From Microbacterium sp. Leaf320 (lineage in GTDB: Bacteria; Actinomycetota; Actinomycetes; Actinomycetales; Microbacteriaceae): DNA of 64,000 nucleotides. The stretch is taken from assembly GCF_001423485.1 (NCBI RefSeq), contig NZ_LMOD01000003.1, positions 62,001 to 126,000 on the forward strand, read 5' to 3'. Shown here piece by piece: positions 16,363 through 24,048 of this stretch. How positions within the stretch are numbered: the stretch's first letter is position 1; every line of letters begins with the position of its first letter. The translations under genes and the position numbers were made by a program. The notes below the pieces were generated by a model. That model was given only the letters and a program-made list of their open reading frames with translations, made no database searches and was not told the origin of the DNA.

Positions 16363-16583
16363 GCTGTCTTCCCCTGTTCTGCGAACCACCGTTCGCGCTC
16401 CACGACGATCACTCGCCGCAACTGCTCTGTCTCGTGCTCGTAGTCCCGTGCCGCTTCGACGGCCTCCGGGATCTCGACCCGCTCGCGCTGCAGCTTCAGC
16501 AATCGCGGTCGGGAGTCTTCGAGGTGTTCGATGAAGTCGGCGAACCAGTAGTCGGCTGACGTCCACGGATCAGAAGGTCTCAT
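16359..16583 (-). CDS. Small helical hypothetical phage protein
   Basis: A 74-residue, mostly helical, charged protein beginning MRPSDPWTSADYWFADFIEHL. A heptad-like stretch (ELEDSRPRLLKLQRE region to ETEQLRRVIVVERERW) suggests a coiled coil. It has a strong ribosome binding site (GAGAGG) and is coupled to the MazG-like gene by a four-base overlap. No known function. Confidence 0.6.
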   Translation of the reverse strand: MRPSDPWTSADYWFADFIEHLEDSRPRLLKLQRERVEIPEAVEAARDYEHETEQLRRVIVVERERWFAEQGKTA

Positions 16584-17187
16584 CGCTCCACCCCTCTCCG
16601 TTTCGCATGTCCCAGCGGCGAATATCCAGGAAGTGCTTGTTGCGTAGCCGCGCGTTCTGGCAGGCGATGCAGGGTTCCAGCACTCCCCCGGGATGGTCTT
16701 CGCAGAATGGATTCGGTGGGAGCACTTCTCGCGACATGCGGGCTGACGGAGTCTCGCCCGCACGCACGCTCGCCCGCGCACCCTCGCTCTCGCTCTCCCG
16801 CTCGCTCCCTCTCTCCCCCGCCAGGAGTGACTCGCGAGGCTCTCGCGAGCGCCTCGCGAATGGCGGCGGCTCCGGCAGCTCGGACTTCGTTGGCCGGTCG
16901 ATACGGCCCCAGTGCGTGAACACGTACAGCGAGACGCCGCGGTCCTCGTACAGGGTCAGGACGTCCGCCTCGGCCAGCTCGAGCAGGTGATCCACCAGCA
17001 CGGACTCCGTCACGTCGGACTGCTCCGGATAGACGTCGGCGAGGATCTGGCGCAGCTCGACGCGGCCTCGGCCGTGGTCGTCGGCATGCATCCGAAGCCC
17101 CTCGGCTGTCGCTCTCAGCGCCGGTGGCAGGCGTCGGATCTGCCGGAACGCCTCGACCGTCATCGTTCTTGGTCTGCTCAGCGTCAT
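16570..17187 (-). CDS. Winged-helix replication-type protein with charged linker and zinc C-terminus
   Basis: A 205-residue protein. Residues 10-105 look like a winged helix of the phage replisome-organiser type (AFRQIRRLPPALRATAEGLRM, then ELRQILADVYPEQ and LYVFTHWGRIDRPTKSELPEPP). A low-complexity Arg/Glu/Ser linker (EPRESLLAGERGSERESESEG) leads to a C-terminal cysteine/histidine part (CEDHPGGVLEPCIAC). Its reading frame is completely covered from upstream by another open frame (see 16580-17512). The position in the replication module supports a role in replication initiation, but no catalytic motif is present. Confidence 0.7.
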   Translation of the reverse strand: MTLSRPRTMTVEAFRQIRRLPPALRATAEGLRMHADDHGRGRVELRQILADVYPEQSDVTESVLVDHLLELAEADVLTLYEDRGVSLYVFTHWGRIDRPTKSELPEPPPFARRSREPRESLLAGERGSERESESEGARASVRAGETPSARMSREVLPPNPFCEDHPGGVLEPCIACQNARLRNKHFLDIRRWDMRNGEGWSDETF

Positions 17188-17512
17188 GGCGAATCGTGCC
17201 CCTCAGGATTGCGTCTACTGCTGCCGGGAGTTCGTTGAGCGGAATCCGGTAGCACTCGGTGTACCCGCGGCCGCGGCGCAGGATGATCTCGGAATCGTCG
17301 GCGGAGGCGAAGGCGCGCGGCCAGGTCTTCGCGAGCTCGCGGAGCGCGTACGGCTCCCAGGCGGCGGGACTGTCGCGCATCATCATGAGCACCTCGCCGC
17401 CGGTGTCGACCATGTGACGGATCCGGGAGTCGCGCCACATGATGCCGACCTTCAGCACCTGCTCGGCAGGCCAGTACACGGCGTAGACCGTCCCGATCGT
17501 CGGGCGCTTCAT
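16580..17512 (-). CDS. T5orf172/GIY-YIG-like N-terminus in a frame that overlaps the next gene for 600 bases
   Basis: The first 110 residues (MKRPTIGTVYAVYWPAEQVL, KVGIMWRDSRIRHMV, PYALRELAKTWPRAF) look like a real protein, loosely recalling GIY-YIG-type domains because of the vYav...KVGI...R layout. The frame then lacks a stop and runs on as Arg/Pro-rich sequence that is plainly the shadow of the winged-helix gene, ending at 16580. Either the long form is really made, or the functional part ends by a frameshift near 17190. The start overlaps the upstream HNH stop (ATGA). The domain call is weak. Confidence 0.5.
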   Translation of the reverse strand: MKRPTIGTVYAVYWPAEQVLKVGIMWRDSRIRHMVDTGGEVLMMMRDSPAAWEPYALRELAKTWPRAFASADDSEIILRRGRGYTECYRIPLNELPAAVDAILRGTIRHDAEQTKNDDGRGVPADPTPATGAESDSRGASDACRRPRPRPRRAAPDPRRRLSGAVRRDGVRAGGSPARAGRGGRPDPVRGPRRLAVRVHALGPYRPANEVRAAGAAAIREALARASRVTPGGGERERAGERERGCAGERACGRDSVSPHVARSAPTESILRRPSRGSAGTLHRLPERAATQQALPGYSPLGHAKRRGVER

Positions 17513-17919
17513 GCGACACCCGCGATCGCGCGGAGCCGCCACTGCATCCACTCGTCTCCGTAGACAGAGCACCCCATCTCCATCGCCACGGCGGCCGAGA
17601 TCCGGATCCGGCGCAGCCCCTCGAGGCGATACCAGGCGAACTCGTGCGGGAAGTAGACCGGCACCCGCTCGGGGCAGGTCACCCAGCGGCGGACCTTCCA
17701 GCCGTTCGCGAGGGCCTTCGTCTGCAGCTCGGCTTCGCAGGCGGCGTTGCAGATCATGCAGAGGCTGAGGCCGTCCACAGCCGTCGGGATGTTCTTCGAG
17801 CCGCCCTGCCCCACCGCGCGGCGGTGCTGGAAGGTCAGCTCAAGCGCACCGCACATCACGCAGCGGTAGCCATCGCGGAGGTAGACGCCCCGGCGGGTCT
17901 CTTCGGTCGGCTTGGTCAC
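17509..17919 (-). CDS. HNH endonuclease
   Basis: A 136-residue protein from GTG 17919. Residues 8-62 carry the HNH/zinc pattern: VYLRDGYRCVMCG, then LTFQHRRAVGQGGSK holding the catalytic His, then LSLCMICNAACEA holding the second cysteine pair and Asn. The rest is alpha/beta with no further motif. It overlaps the adenine methyltransferase gene by four bases and shares the repeated junction sequence GGCGGTGGCATCGTGA with two other genes of this operon. Likely a nicking or double-strand nuclease in phage DNA metabolism. Confidence 0.88.
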   Translation of the reverse strand: MTKPTEETRRGVYLRDGYRCVMCGALELTFQHRRAVGQGGSKNIPTAVDGLSLCMICNAACEAELQTKALANGWKVRRWVTCPERVPVYFPHEFAWYRLEGLRRIRISAAVAMEMGCSVYGDEWMQWRLRAIAGVA

Positions 17920-17931
17920 GATGCCACCGCC
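17916..17931. repeat. Repeated gene-junction sequence, copy 3
   Basis: 16 bases identical to the other copies, at the junction between the adenine methyltransferase and the HNH nuclease. A related version (TCATGAGGCCACCGCCAG) occurs at 18425-18442 between the two methyltransferases. Confidence 0.75.
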
Positions 17932-18428
17932 TTCACGAGAGTCCCCGCGTCGGGGCACAGCCGAGCTGCGCGTTGCATCGCGACGAGAGCACGCGTTCCG
18001 AAGCCGTACATCGCGAGGGGCATACTCGATCTCTTGCCCGCGTGAGTCGGATGATCGAAGGGGAAATCCCGCATGAGCCACACCGCGGATGCCGCACGAA
18101 GCATGGACTGAGTCCAACGTGCGTTCGCAAAGGGCCCTAGGAATAGGCCGCCCTCGTGCACTTCGGCGTGAGCGATGAATCGATCCGCCCACGGCGTGGT
18201 GTTGGAGAACGGAGGGTTGCACCAGACGAACCCTTCCCACGGATGCACGAGTCCGTCGTCGATCCTGGTGAGTACCCGGCTTGCGGGCACATGAGTGATC
18301 GCATCGACCGGGCTCGCCGGATCAAGATCGAAGGTCTCTCCGAGCGCGTCGAAGATCCACTTCGGAGTGAACCGCTCGTCGGTCTCTGTGCGCGGCACCT
18401 TCTCTTCGAACAGGGGCAGCGTGTTCAT
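17916..18428 (-). CDS. DNA N6-adenine methyltransferase, phage Dam-like
   Basis: A 170-residue enzyme of the phage Dam family, which transfers a methyl group from S-adenosylmethionine to adenine in DNA. TPKWIFDALGETFDLDPAS carries the AdoMet-binding acid pair and GFVWCNPPFS is the catalytic (N/D)PP(Y/F) motif at about residue 70. The product is small, as usual for this family. The gene is sandwiched between the cytosine methyltransferase and the HNH nuclease, with four-base overlaps on both sides. A protective function against host restriction is likely. Confidence 0.88.
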   Translation of the reverse strand: MNTLPLFEEKVPRTETDERFTPKWIFDALGETFDLDPASPVDAITHVPASRVLTRIDDGLVHPWEGFVWCNPPFSNTTPWADRFIAHAEVHEGGLFLGPFANARWTQSMLRAASAVWLMRDFPFDHPTHAGKRSSMPLAMYGFGTRALVAMQRAARLCPDAGTLVKAVAS

Positions 18429-20062
18429 GAGGCCACCGCCAGGAGGAACTCGGCGACGGCGTGGCCGAGGTCGCGCGCCGCGGGCGGCGTGACCGCGTTC
18501 CCGGCCTGCTTGACCTTGTCGCGCTTCGATCCGAGCAGCAGGTAGTCGGACGCGAAGCCCATGCCCGCCTGGATCTCGTGCGGTTCGAGCATCCGGAATC
18601 CGGCGTCATCCACGTCGAGGCTGATCGGCGCGCTCGGCTCGATGAGCGACTGATGACCGCCCGTGGTGAGCGTGCGGATCGGTTCGGTGATCGGTGTGGA
18701 CATCTCGGCGCCGCCGAGGTTGTTCCGCATGACGAGGGCATGGTGGTTGCCCTCGGCGCTGACCGTGTCGATCGGGTGCGTGGCGGGCTTCGCGACTCCG
18801 TGATTCCGAAGCGGCACCAGCAGGCCCGTCTCGTTACGTGTCGACTGGGTGCGCATCGGGTCCGCGGCAGATGCTGCGCTCTTTCCCTCGCGGCCTTCGA
18901 CCGGCACAAGCAGCGAAGCGTGAAGCCCACCAGCGACGATCGACGGCAGCTCGCGCGTGATCGGCTCGGAGCGCGTCGCGTCGGCGCCGCTGACGTGGTT
19001 GACGATGAGCGGCGGGACCGCGAGGCCGTGCTCGGCGCTGCCGGTCTGCACGGGCATCGGCGATCCGATCTCGGCGATGCGGAGATACCCGGATCCCGTG
19101 GTGACACCGTCGTACGTATTGCCCGCCGCCTTCGCGATGAACGGCGTCCAGTGGCGTTCCATGCCTCGGCGGATGCGCTCGACGGTCTTCTCGGCGAGCG
19201 GCTTCGCGCGGTCGCCGATGCGAGGCGCGGGGATCGACCAGTCGATGATCGACGCGGCCGGGAGCCATCCGGGCTCGACGACCTGCCAGCACTTCGGGCA
19301 CCGGTAGAGGTACTGCGCCCGGTAGCGGCCCCACTGCTCGGTCTTCTTGAACGCCTGCACGGCCTGGATCTCGCCGTGCTCCATGCACAGCGCCATCGGG
19401 CTGGTCCACTTCGCGACGTTCGGACCGGTCAGTCCCTTCTTCTTCGATGCGAGATCTTCGCGCCACATCACGATGTACATGCGGTCGCGGGACTGCGGCG
19501 CTGGGAGTCCGCCGATCTGCGCGTGCATGCTGTTCAGCCACGCGAACTGCATGCGGTAGCCGATCCTCTCCATCGCCAGCTGCCAGGCCGGGAACTGGTC
19601 CCACCGGTACGCGTCGACGACGTTCTCGAGGATGATCGCCATATAGCGGTGGTGCTCGGCGAAGCGCGGGATGTCCCACATCGTCGCGCGGGACCGGTTC
19701 GCTGCCTCGTCTGGGAGAGGTATGGTGCCGTCGATCTCGAACAGTGCGAGATCCTGCTGGCGCTGCCGCTTGATGCCCTTCGCGATCGAGTGGTTCGTGC
19801 ACTCCGGCGATCCCCAGAGCACGTGCGTCTTCGGGAAGTAGCGCGGGTCGACCTGCGAGATGTCGGCCTGGGAGTGGTCGGTCTCGGGGTGGTTGATCTG
19901 GTGCGACTCGATCGCGAGCGCCCAGTGGTTCGCGGCGATCACGACGCGGTATCCTGCGGCGACGAGCCCACTGCTCGATCCGCCCGCTCCGCAGAACAGG
20001 TCGGTCACGGTCAGGCCGTTCCACGCCACCTCGGGGTGCTGGTATCCGGTGAGTGCGTTCAT
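18425..20062 (-). CDS. DNA cytosine-C5 methyltransferase
   Basis: A 545-residue enzyme. Motif I is DLFCGAGGSSSG (about residue 20); the catalytic cysteine lies in WGSPECTNHS, a variant of the usual PC motif with Glu between Pro and Cys; motif VI is ENVVDAY, motif VIII QSRDRMYIVMW, and motif X QAGNAVTPPAARDLG near the end. A central zinc-like pair (YRCPKC, about 255) and a long target-recognition part with four imperfect repeats of a P-[IM]-x-T/H-x-L pattern (340-480) enlarge the protein. It is coupled to the Dam-like gene. The recognised base sequence cannot be read from the protein. Confidence 0.93.
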   Translation of the reverse strand: MNALTGYQHPEVAWNGLTVTDLFCGAGGSSSGLVAAGYRVVIAANHWALAIESHQINHPETDHSQADISQVDPRYFPKTHVLWGSPECTNHSIAKGIKRQRQQDLALFEIDGTIPLPDEAANRSRATMWDIPRFAEHHRYMAIILENVVDAYRWDQFPAWQLAMERIGYRMQFAWLNSMHAQIGGLPAPQSRDRMYIVMWREDLASKKKGLTGPNVAKWTSPMALCMEHGEIQAVQAFKKTEQWGRYRAQYLYRCPKCWQVVEPGWLPAASIIDWSIPAPRIGDRAKPLAEKTVERIRRGMERHWTPFIAKAAGNTYDGVTTGSGYLRIAEIGSPMPVQTGSAEHGLAVPPLIVNHVSGADATRSEPITRELPSIVAGGLHASLLVPVEGREGKSAASAADPMRTQSTRNETGLLVPLRNHGVAKPATHPIDTVSAEGNHHALVMRNNLGGAEMSTPITEPIRTLTTGGHQSLIEPSAPISLDVDDAGFRMLEPHEIQAGMGFASDYLLLGSKRDKVKQAGNAVTPPAARDLGHAVAEFLLAVAS

Positions 20063-20493
20063 CGGTGAGCCCCGAACTGCGCGGCGATCGCGCGATTGAT
20101 GTTCAGCATCGAGTTGACCTTCGTGCGCAGAGCGCGCTCGGTGCCGGCGGCGTAGTGGTACTCGGCCTTGACGTTGTGCCAGGCCTCGAGTTCGTCCTGC
20201 GCGTCGGTGTCGGCCATCGCGCGGGCGAAGGTGGCGGGCACGTTGTTGCGGCCGTAGTGGGCGAGCTGCGTCTGCTTCTTCGCGATGTAGGCGCGCTCGG
20301 CTTCGTAGCGGCGTCCGTTGATCTCGAGCATCACGTCGGGCAGCTTCTCCATGAGGCCGACGGTCTCGCGGATGAAGTACTCCATCTCGGTCGGGTTCGT
20401 GGGTCGGTATTCGAGCAGCTGCGCGCCCGTCTTGATCGTGAACGTCGCGGCCTCGGTGGTCATCACCTCGCCGGTGGCAGGGTTGGTGTACAT
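20059..20493 (-). CDS. Hypothetical protein of the recombination module
   Basis: A 144-residue helical protein beginning MYTNPATGEVMTTEAATFTI. It contains a long charged helix (GRRYEAERAYIAKKQTQLAHYG) and another in KVNSMLNINRAIAAQF. It is tightly packed between the RecT-like gene (one shared base) and the cytosine methyltransferase (four-base overlap). Similar short genes are found next to RecT in actinophages, but I know of no assigned function. Confidence 0.65.
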   Translation of the reverse strand: MYTNPATGEVMTTEAATFTIKTGAQLLEYRPTNPTEMEYFIRETVGLMEKLPDVMLEINGRRYEAERAYIAKKQTQLAHYGRNNVPATFARAMADTDAQDELEAWHNVKAEYHYAAGTERALRTKVNSMLNINRAIAAQFGAHR

Positions 20494-21305
20494 CAGCGGC
20501 GGCCCTTCTTCTTGCGAGAAGCGGCGCGGCGCCCCGCGCGGTTCTGCGGCGGCAGGTAGTCGCGCGGCGCGGGCCGCTCGGTCGCAGGTGCGTCCTCGGC
20601 GGCCGCGTCGGACAACGTCGCGGCGGGCTCCGGGGTGTGATCGAGGGCCCAGGCGGATTCGGCGATCGCCTTTCGCTGGTTGCGGGCGGTGCGGTGCAGG
20701 TCGGTGCCGGCCTTGTCCGGGGTGAAGGCGCGCACGGCGCGGGCGTCCTTCTCGATCACGTCGATCTCTTCGATCGTCGTCGCGGCGAGGAACTCGGCAG
20801 CCCAGTCGCGCTCGACGACGGGCGCGGCATCGGGCTTCGGCTCGGCATCCGGTTTCGGCGCGGCGTCGGTGGTCGGCGCGGTCGGCAGGTCGCGCTCGTC
20901 GACCTCCTCCTCGATGCGGATGTCGCCGAGGAGGTCGCGGAAAGTCTGCCGGAACGCGACCATGCGGACGGTGCGGCCGAGGTGGCGCATCGGCGAGCGG
21001 TCCCACTTGCCCGACCACTCTTCAGAGGCTGCGGGGTACTGCTCGGACCAGCGGATCGTGACCTTCGTCGGGATCCGGACGCCCTTGCGGTACACCTCGA
21101 CGCGCGCGAACTCCGGGTGAGCGACCTCGACGCGGATCTCCTCGCCGCTCGCACCGGTGATGATCGTTGGCGCCCACGCCTCGGTCCATGTCTCGCCGTC
21201 GTCGGAGAACTCGACTGGGCCGGTGCCGTCCCACTCCCCCGAGGCGTGCACGATGTGCTCGACCTCGCCGATGGTCTTCTTCTCGATGAGTTCAGTCGTC
21301 GACAT
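20493..21305 (-). CDS. RecT-like single-strand annealing protein
   Basis: A 270-residue protein. The part from residue 30 to 135 matches the end of the RecT/Bet fold: WTEAWAPTIITGASGEEIRVEV, VYRKGVRIPTKVTIRW, then SEEWSGKWDRSPMRHLGRTVRMVAFRQTF, the counterpart of the W...P..m..k.a...a.r.af signature. The second half is an acidic/Ala/Pro-rich linker (DAAPKPDAEPKPDAAP) and a very basic end (RAGRRAASRKKKGRR). Its start overlaps the exonuclease stop by 14 bases, the classical pairing for phage recombination. Confidence 0.78.
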   Translation of the reverse strand: MSTTELIEKKTIGEVEHIVHASGEWDGTGPVEFSDDGETWTEAWAPTIITGASGEEIRVEVAHPEFARVEVYRKGVRIPTKVTIRWSEQYPAASEEWSGKWDRSPMRHLGRTVRMVAFRQTFRDLLGDIRIEEEVDERDLPTAPTTDAAPKPDAEPKPDAAPVVERDWAAEFLAATTIEEIDVIEKDARAVRAFTPDKAGTDLHRTARNQRKAIAESAWALDHTPEPAATLSDAAAEDAPATERPAPRDYLPPQNRAGRRAASRKKKGRR

Positions 21306-22269
21306 TCTCGGTCTCCTGGAATCGCAGCGACGAGCGCCGGTTGGTCTTCGGGTACTGACGGGCGGCGGTCGCTTCGATGAGCGCGAGTTCGACGCGGAGC
21401 ATCTCGGCGTGGTTGTGGAGGCCGGGCTCTGCTTCCTTCCACGCGGCCTCGTCGATCCCTGTGGACTCGGAGACGGAGACCTGGAATCCGCCGTGCTCGG
21501 TCATGCCGACGGCGCCGAAACGCTTGGCGTGGGGCAGGTTCGCGGTGGCCTTCTTGACGACGGCGTTCGCCTTCTTCTCAGCGGCGGCCGCGGCGTCGAG
21601 GTCGCGCTTCAGCGGTGCCCACTCGGCCATCGCGGCGGTGACCTCTTCCGGGAGGTCGTCGACATCGGGGCATCCGGCGTCGCGCCAGGCGATGAAGTCT
21701 TCGGCGCGCTCAACGAGGTAGGCGATCATCTCGTCGTCGCGCGTGACCGGGATCCACGTCGCGCCGTTGACCGGCGGCATGTCGTCCTCGTCGCGGACCT
21801 CGAAGCCGTACAGCGCGTACTCCGCACCGAGTACGTGGATCTGGAACTGCATCTGCGCCATGTGCTCGATCGGGATCGTGTCGGACTCCCAGCCGAACTC
21901 GTGCGACTTCACCTCGACGACGACGAGAGCGCCGTCCTGGTCGATACCGATCGCGTCCGGGGTGGCACGGAGCAGGTCATTCTCGGCGGAAGCCCACAGC
22001 GCGCCGTTGGGGGTGAGCGATGCGAGGTGGTCGGCGGCTTCGTCGAGCAGCGCGGCCTCGCGAGCGTGTCCGGCGTCGGTGGCCTTATTGCCACGGAACG
22101 TCGAGCCGTTCATCTTCTGCTCGACGATCGTGCGGCGGGCCTTGATGCCGGCGCGGGCGACCCTCCACGCGTCAGAGGCGGTAACGCCCTCCCCGCGCTC
22201 GAGCATCCAGACAGTGCGAGGTGCGTCATCCGGCACGACGAGGCGTGCGGCAGTGATCTGCGGGGTCAT
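21292..22269 (-). CDS. YqaJ-family recombination exonuclease
   Basis: A 325-residue nuclease related to lambda exonuclease and Cas4. The start at ATG 22269 has the ribosome binding site GGGAGGAAC. Motifs: GVTASDAWRVARAG at residue 28, NKATDAGHAREAALL (Glu of the active site), ATPDAIGIDQDGALVVVEVKSHEF with the D...ExK core near residue 115, then EHMAQMQFQIHVLG (YQxQ-like helix). It degrades one strand from a double-strand end and hands the other to the RecT-like partner downstream. Confidence 0.9.
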   Translation of the reverse strand: MTPQITAARLVVPDDAPRTVWMLERGEGVTASDAWRVARAGIKARRTIVEQKMNGSTFRGNKATDAGHAREAALLDEAADHLASLTPNGALWASAENDLLRATPDAIGIDQDGALVVVEVKSHEFGWESDTIPIEHMAQMQFQIHVLGAEYALYGFEVRDEDDMPPVNGATWIPVTRDDEMIAYLVERAEDFIAWRDAGCPDVDDLPEEVTAAMAEWAPLKRDLDAAAAAEKKANAVVKKATANLPHAKRFGAVGMTEHGGFQVSVSESTGIDEAAWKEAEPGLHNHAEMLRVELALIEATAARQYPKTNRRSSLRFQETENVDD

Positions 22270-22556
22270 GAGTTCCTCCCGGGAGTGAAGACGGCGACAA
22301 ACGCGCCGAGGCTGATGAGGATGCCGAGCTCGGCCCCCGTGATGCCCGGCGCGGGCGCGAACGGGCCACAGAGCGCGGCGAGGAGGATCGCGGCCAGCAG
22401 CAGAAGCCACCGCCACGGAGCAAGCGGCCAGATGCCGCGGCGCTCGGGCACGACAGAGTCGGTGCGGATCGCGTCGCCCACGTGCATGTCTGCGGTGACC
22501 GGTGCGAAGCCGCTCACCGCGACGGGCGTCTCGTCGGTATCCTGTGTCTGAGGCAT
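22266..22556 (-). CDS. Small membrane protein
   Basis: A 96-residue protein with a polar N-terminus (MPQTQDTDETPVAVSGFAPV) and two closely spaced membrane helices (WRWLLLLAAILLAALCGPF and ELGILISLGAFVAVF). Ribosome binding site AAAGGC. It overlaps the exonuclease start by four bases. No family with known function is recognised; small membrane proteins in early phage operons sometimes act in superinfection exclusion. Confidence 0.65.
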   Translation of the reverse strand: MPQTQDTDETPVAVSGFAPVTADMHVGDAIRTDSVVPERRGIWPLAPWRWLLLLAAILLAALCGPFAPAPGITGAELGILISLGAFVAVFTPGRNS

Positions 22557-22621
22557 GTGCTTGCCTTTCGTTTTCGGTGGGGCGTCCGGTGCAACGGGCG
22601 CCCCGCTTTCGTGTGTGTGGG

Positions 22622-23359
22622 TCAGAGGGTTGCGAGCTCGAGGCGGCCGAGGCAGACACGCAGTCGCTCGATACCGCGGACGGTGACCCGGACCTGCGGA
22701 GGATCGAGGACGACCTCGCCCGATCGCGGATGATGGTGGGACTGCGGCTTCTCGGCGAGCCATCCGGAGTCGACGGCGGTCTGACGTGCCTTCCACTTCC
22801 CCTGAGCGCCGCGGTAGATCCAGCCGAGGTCGGCGAGCTGCGTGAACAGGCGCTGGCGGCCGGTCTCGACGCCGGCGCGGGCGAGGATCTTCGCCGCGTC
22901 GCCGACCTCGTAGTCACCCTCAGCGGATGCGAGCTCGTCCCACGCCTCGGCACGGGGCGCAAGCGCGGCGATCTGCTCGTCCTTGCGGGCGATCAGCTCC
23001 TGCGCCTGGATCACCGCACGCGCCATCAGCTGCTCAGGGCTCTCGGGGACGACGTAGGCGCCTGTGCGATGGATGCTCGGCAGCACCTCGTGCGTCACCC
23101 ACCTCTTGAACGCGCGCGCCTCCGGCTTCCGGCTTCCGAGGATCAGCGAGAACAGTCCCGCCTCGCTCACGACGTTCAGGGATCGACCCTCATTTGAAAT
23201 GAGGGTGCGCTCGTCGGCGTCGAGACGAGTCAACGCCTGCGACGCGTTCCCGATCTCGAGCACATCGCATACGTCGATCGCCGAAAACCACGGCTGGCCG
23301 TCGATCAGGATCGTGCGGAGTTCGGCATCCTCGTAGCGGAACACCTCGAGCGCGCTCAC
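22622..23359 (-). CDS. Phage antirepressor (BRO-N plus KilAC)
   Basis: A 245-residue two-domain protein. The BRO-N domain covers about 1-105 (PWFSAIDVCDVLEIGNAS; TLISNEGRSLNVVSEAGLFS; FKRWVTHEVLPSIHRTGAY). The C-terminal KilAC domain follows a charged helix (130-245; GDYEVGDAAKILARAGVETG, then QLADLGWIYRGAQGKWKA). Such proteins antagonise phage repressors and promote lytic growth. It belongs to the leftward operon begun by the Cro-like gene, consistent with a lytic role. Confidence 0.92.
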   Translation of the reverse strand: MSALEVFRYEDAELRTILIDGQPWFSAIDVCDVLEIGNASQALTRLDADERTLISNEGRSLNVVSEAGLFSLILGSRKPEARAFKRWVTHEVLPSIHRTGAYVVPESPEQLMARAVIQAQELIARKDEQIAALAPRAEAWDELASAEGDYEVGDAAKILARAGVETGRQRLFTQLADLGWIYRGAQGKWKARQTAVDSGWLAEKPQSHHHPRSGEVVLDPPQVRVTVRGIERLRVCLGRLELATL

Positions 23360-23589
23360 GCCGCGACCTCGCGCACCGTACCTGCGACGACGAGCATCGG
23401 AACCGATCCGAACTTGTCGTACTCGCGGAACACACGGTCTTGGTCTGGCGTGCTCGCACGGTCGCGGATGAACGGCTCGACCTCCTGATCGCGGGACGCG
23501 GTGAACACGACGTCGCGGTAGATGCGCTCACCATTCCGCGTGCCAGTTGTCGTTCCGACGTACCGCCGACCCTTGACCAGGGCGCTCAT
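23356..23589 (-). CDS. Small hypothetical phage protein
   Basis: A 77-residue beta-rich protein starting MSALVKGRRYVGTTTGTRNG. It contains VVFTASRDQEVEPFIRDRAS and ends VPMLVVAGTVREVAA. The gene overlaps its neighbours by four bases on both sides, so it is part of the coupled early operon. No recognisable domain. Confidence 0.6.
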   Translation of the reverse strand: MSALVKGRRYVGTTTGTRNGERIYRDVVFTASRDQEVEPFIRDRASTPDQDRVFREYDKFGSVPMLVVAGTVREVAA

Positions 23590-23870
23590 CGCCCGTTCCC
23601 CACTCCGTCGAGGCGGTCGAGGCGGCTGAGGTCCTGCTCGGTCGGGGCATCCGTCCCCACGGTGCCCCGACCGACGAAACCCGACTCCCCAGCGGGCAGT
23701 CCGGCACCCCAGCGGCCGGAGTCAATGAGCAGCTGCGCGAGCCGCCAGATGATGAGGCCGAGCAAGCCGGCCAAGGTGAACAGATCCAGGTGACCACCGA
23801 CGGTCCAGCCGAACGCGAGCGCAGCGACAGACATCCCGGCCCACTTCGCGGCTACGATGACGCGGATCAC
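23586..23870 (-). CDS. Small membrane protein
   Basis: A 94-residue protein from GTG 23870 with two hydrophobic segments in the first 50 residues (VIVAAKWAGMSVAALAFGW; LDLFTLAGLLGLIIWRLAQLL) followed by a Gly/Asp-rich soluble tail. The start overlaps the stop of the preceding small gene (GTGA), at one copy of the repeated junction sequence. Function unknown. Confidence 0.6.
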   Translation of the reverse strand: MIRVIVAAKWAGMSVAALAFGWTVGGHLDLFTLAGLLGLIIWRLAQLLIDSGRWGAGLPAGESGFVGRGTVGTDAPTEQDLSRLDRLDGVGNGR

Positions 23871-23887
23871 GATGCCACCGCCAGCAC
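23867..23887. repeat. Repeated gene-junction sequence, copy 2
   Basis: Identical over 21 bases to the copy at 24028. It encodes the C-terminal VLAVAS of the small 54-residue protein and the start of the next gene. Confidence 0.85.
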
Positions 23888-24031
23888 GTCAGCGATCCGG
23901 TCGACTGCTCCCGCCGCCGCCCGAGCGTCGCGCTGAGCGAGGCTCTCGAGGATGCGCGCTGCCACGTCACCTGACCGACGCCATGCGGCATCGGAGGGCT
24001 CGGTGCGGGCGATGACGGCAGCGGCGCTCAC
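23867..24031 (-). CDS. Very small coupled phage ORF (54 residues)
   Basis: A 54-residue frame from GTG 24031 to TGA 23867. The product is Ala/Arg-rich and probably one or two helices (RTEPSDAAWRRSGDVAARIL and LAQRDARAAAGAVDRIADVL). Both ends are four-base GTGA overlaps with its neighbours, which makes it likely to be translated even though it has no recognisable family. Start and stop lie in two copies of the same 21-base sequence. Confidence 0.55.
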   Translation of the reverse strand: MSAAAVIARTEPSDAAWRRSGDVAARILESLAQRDARAAAGAVDRIADVLAVAS

Positions 24032-24048
24032 GATGCCACCGCCAGCAC
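24028..24048. repeat. Repeated gene-junction sequence, copy 1
   Basis: TCACGATGCCACCGCCAGCAC at 24028-24048 is identical to 23867-23887. The core TCACGATGCCACCGCC recurs at 17916-17931. Each copy spans a GTGA stop/start overlap on the minus strand. Confidence 0.85.

Noticed and set aside
18461..20068. Long plus-strand open frame opposite the cytosine methyltransferase
   Set aside because: The minus strand has all methyltransferase motifs; the plus frame has none and is rich in Arg, Asp and His as expected for a complement frame.
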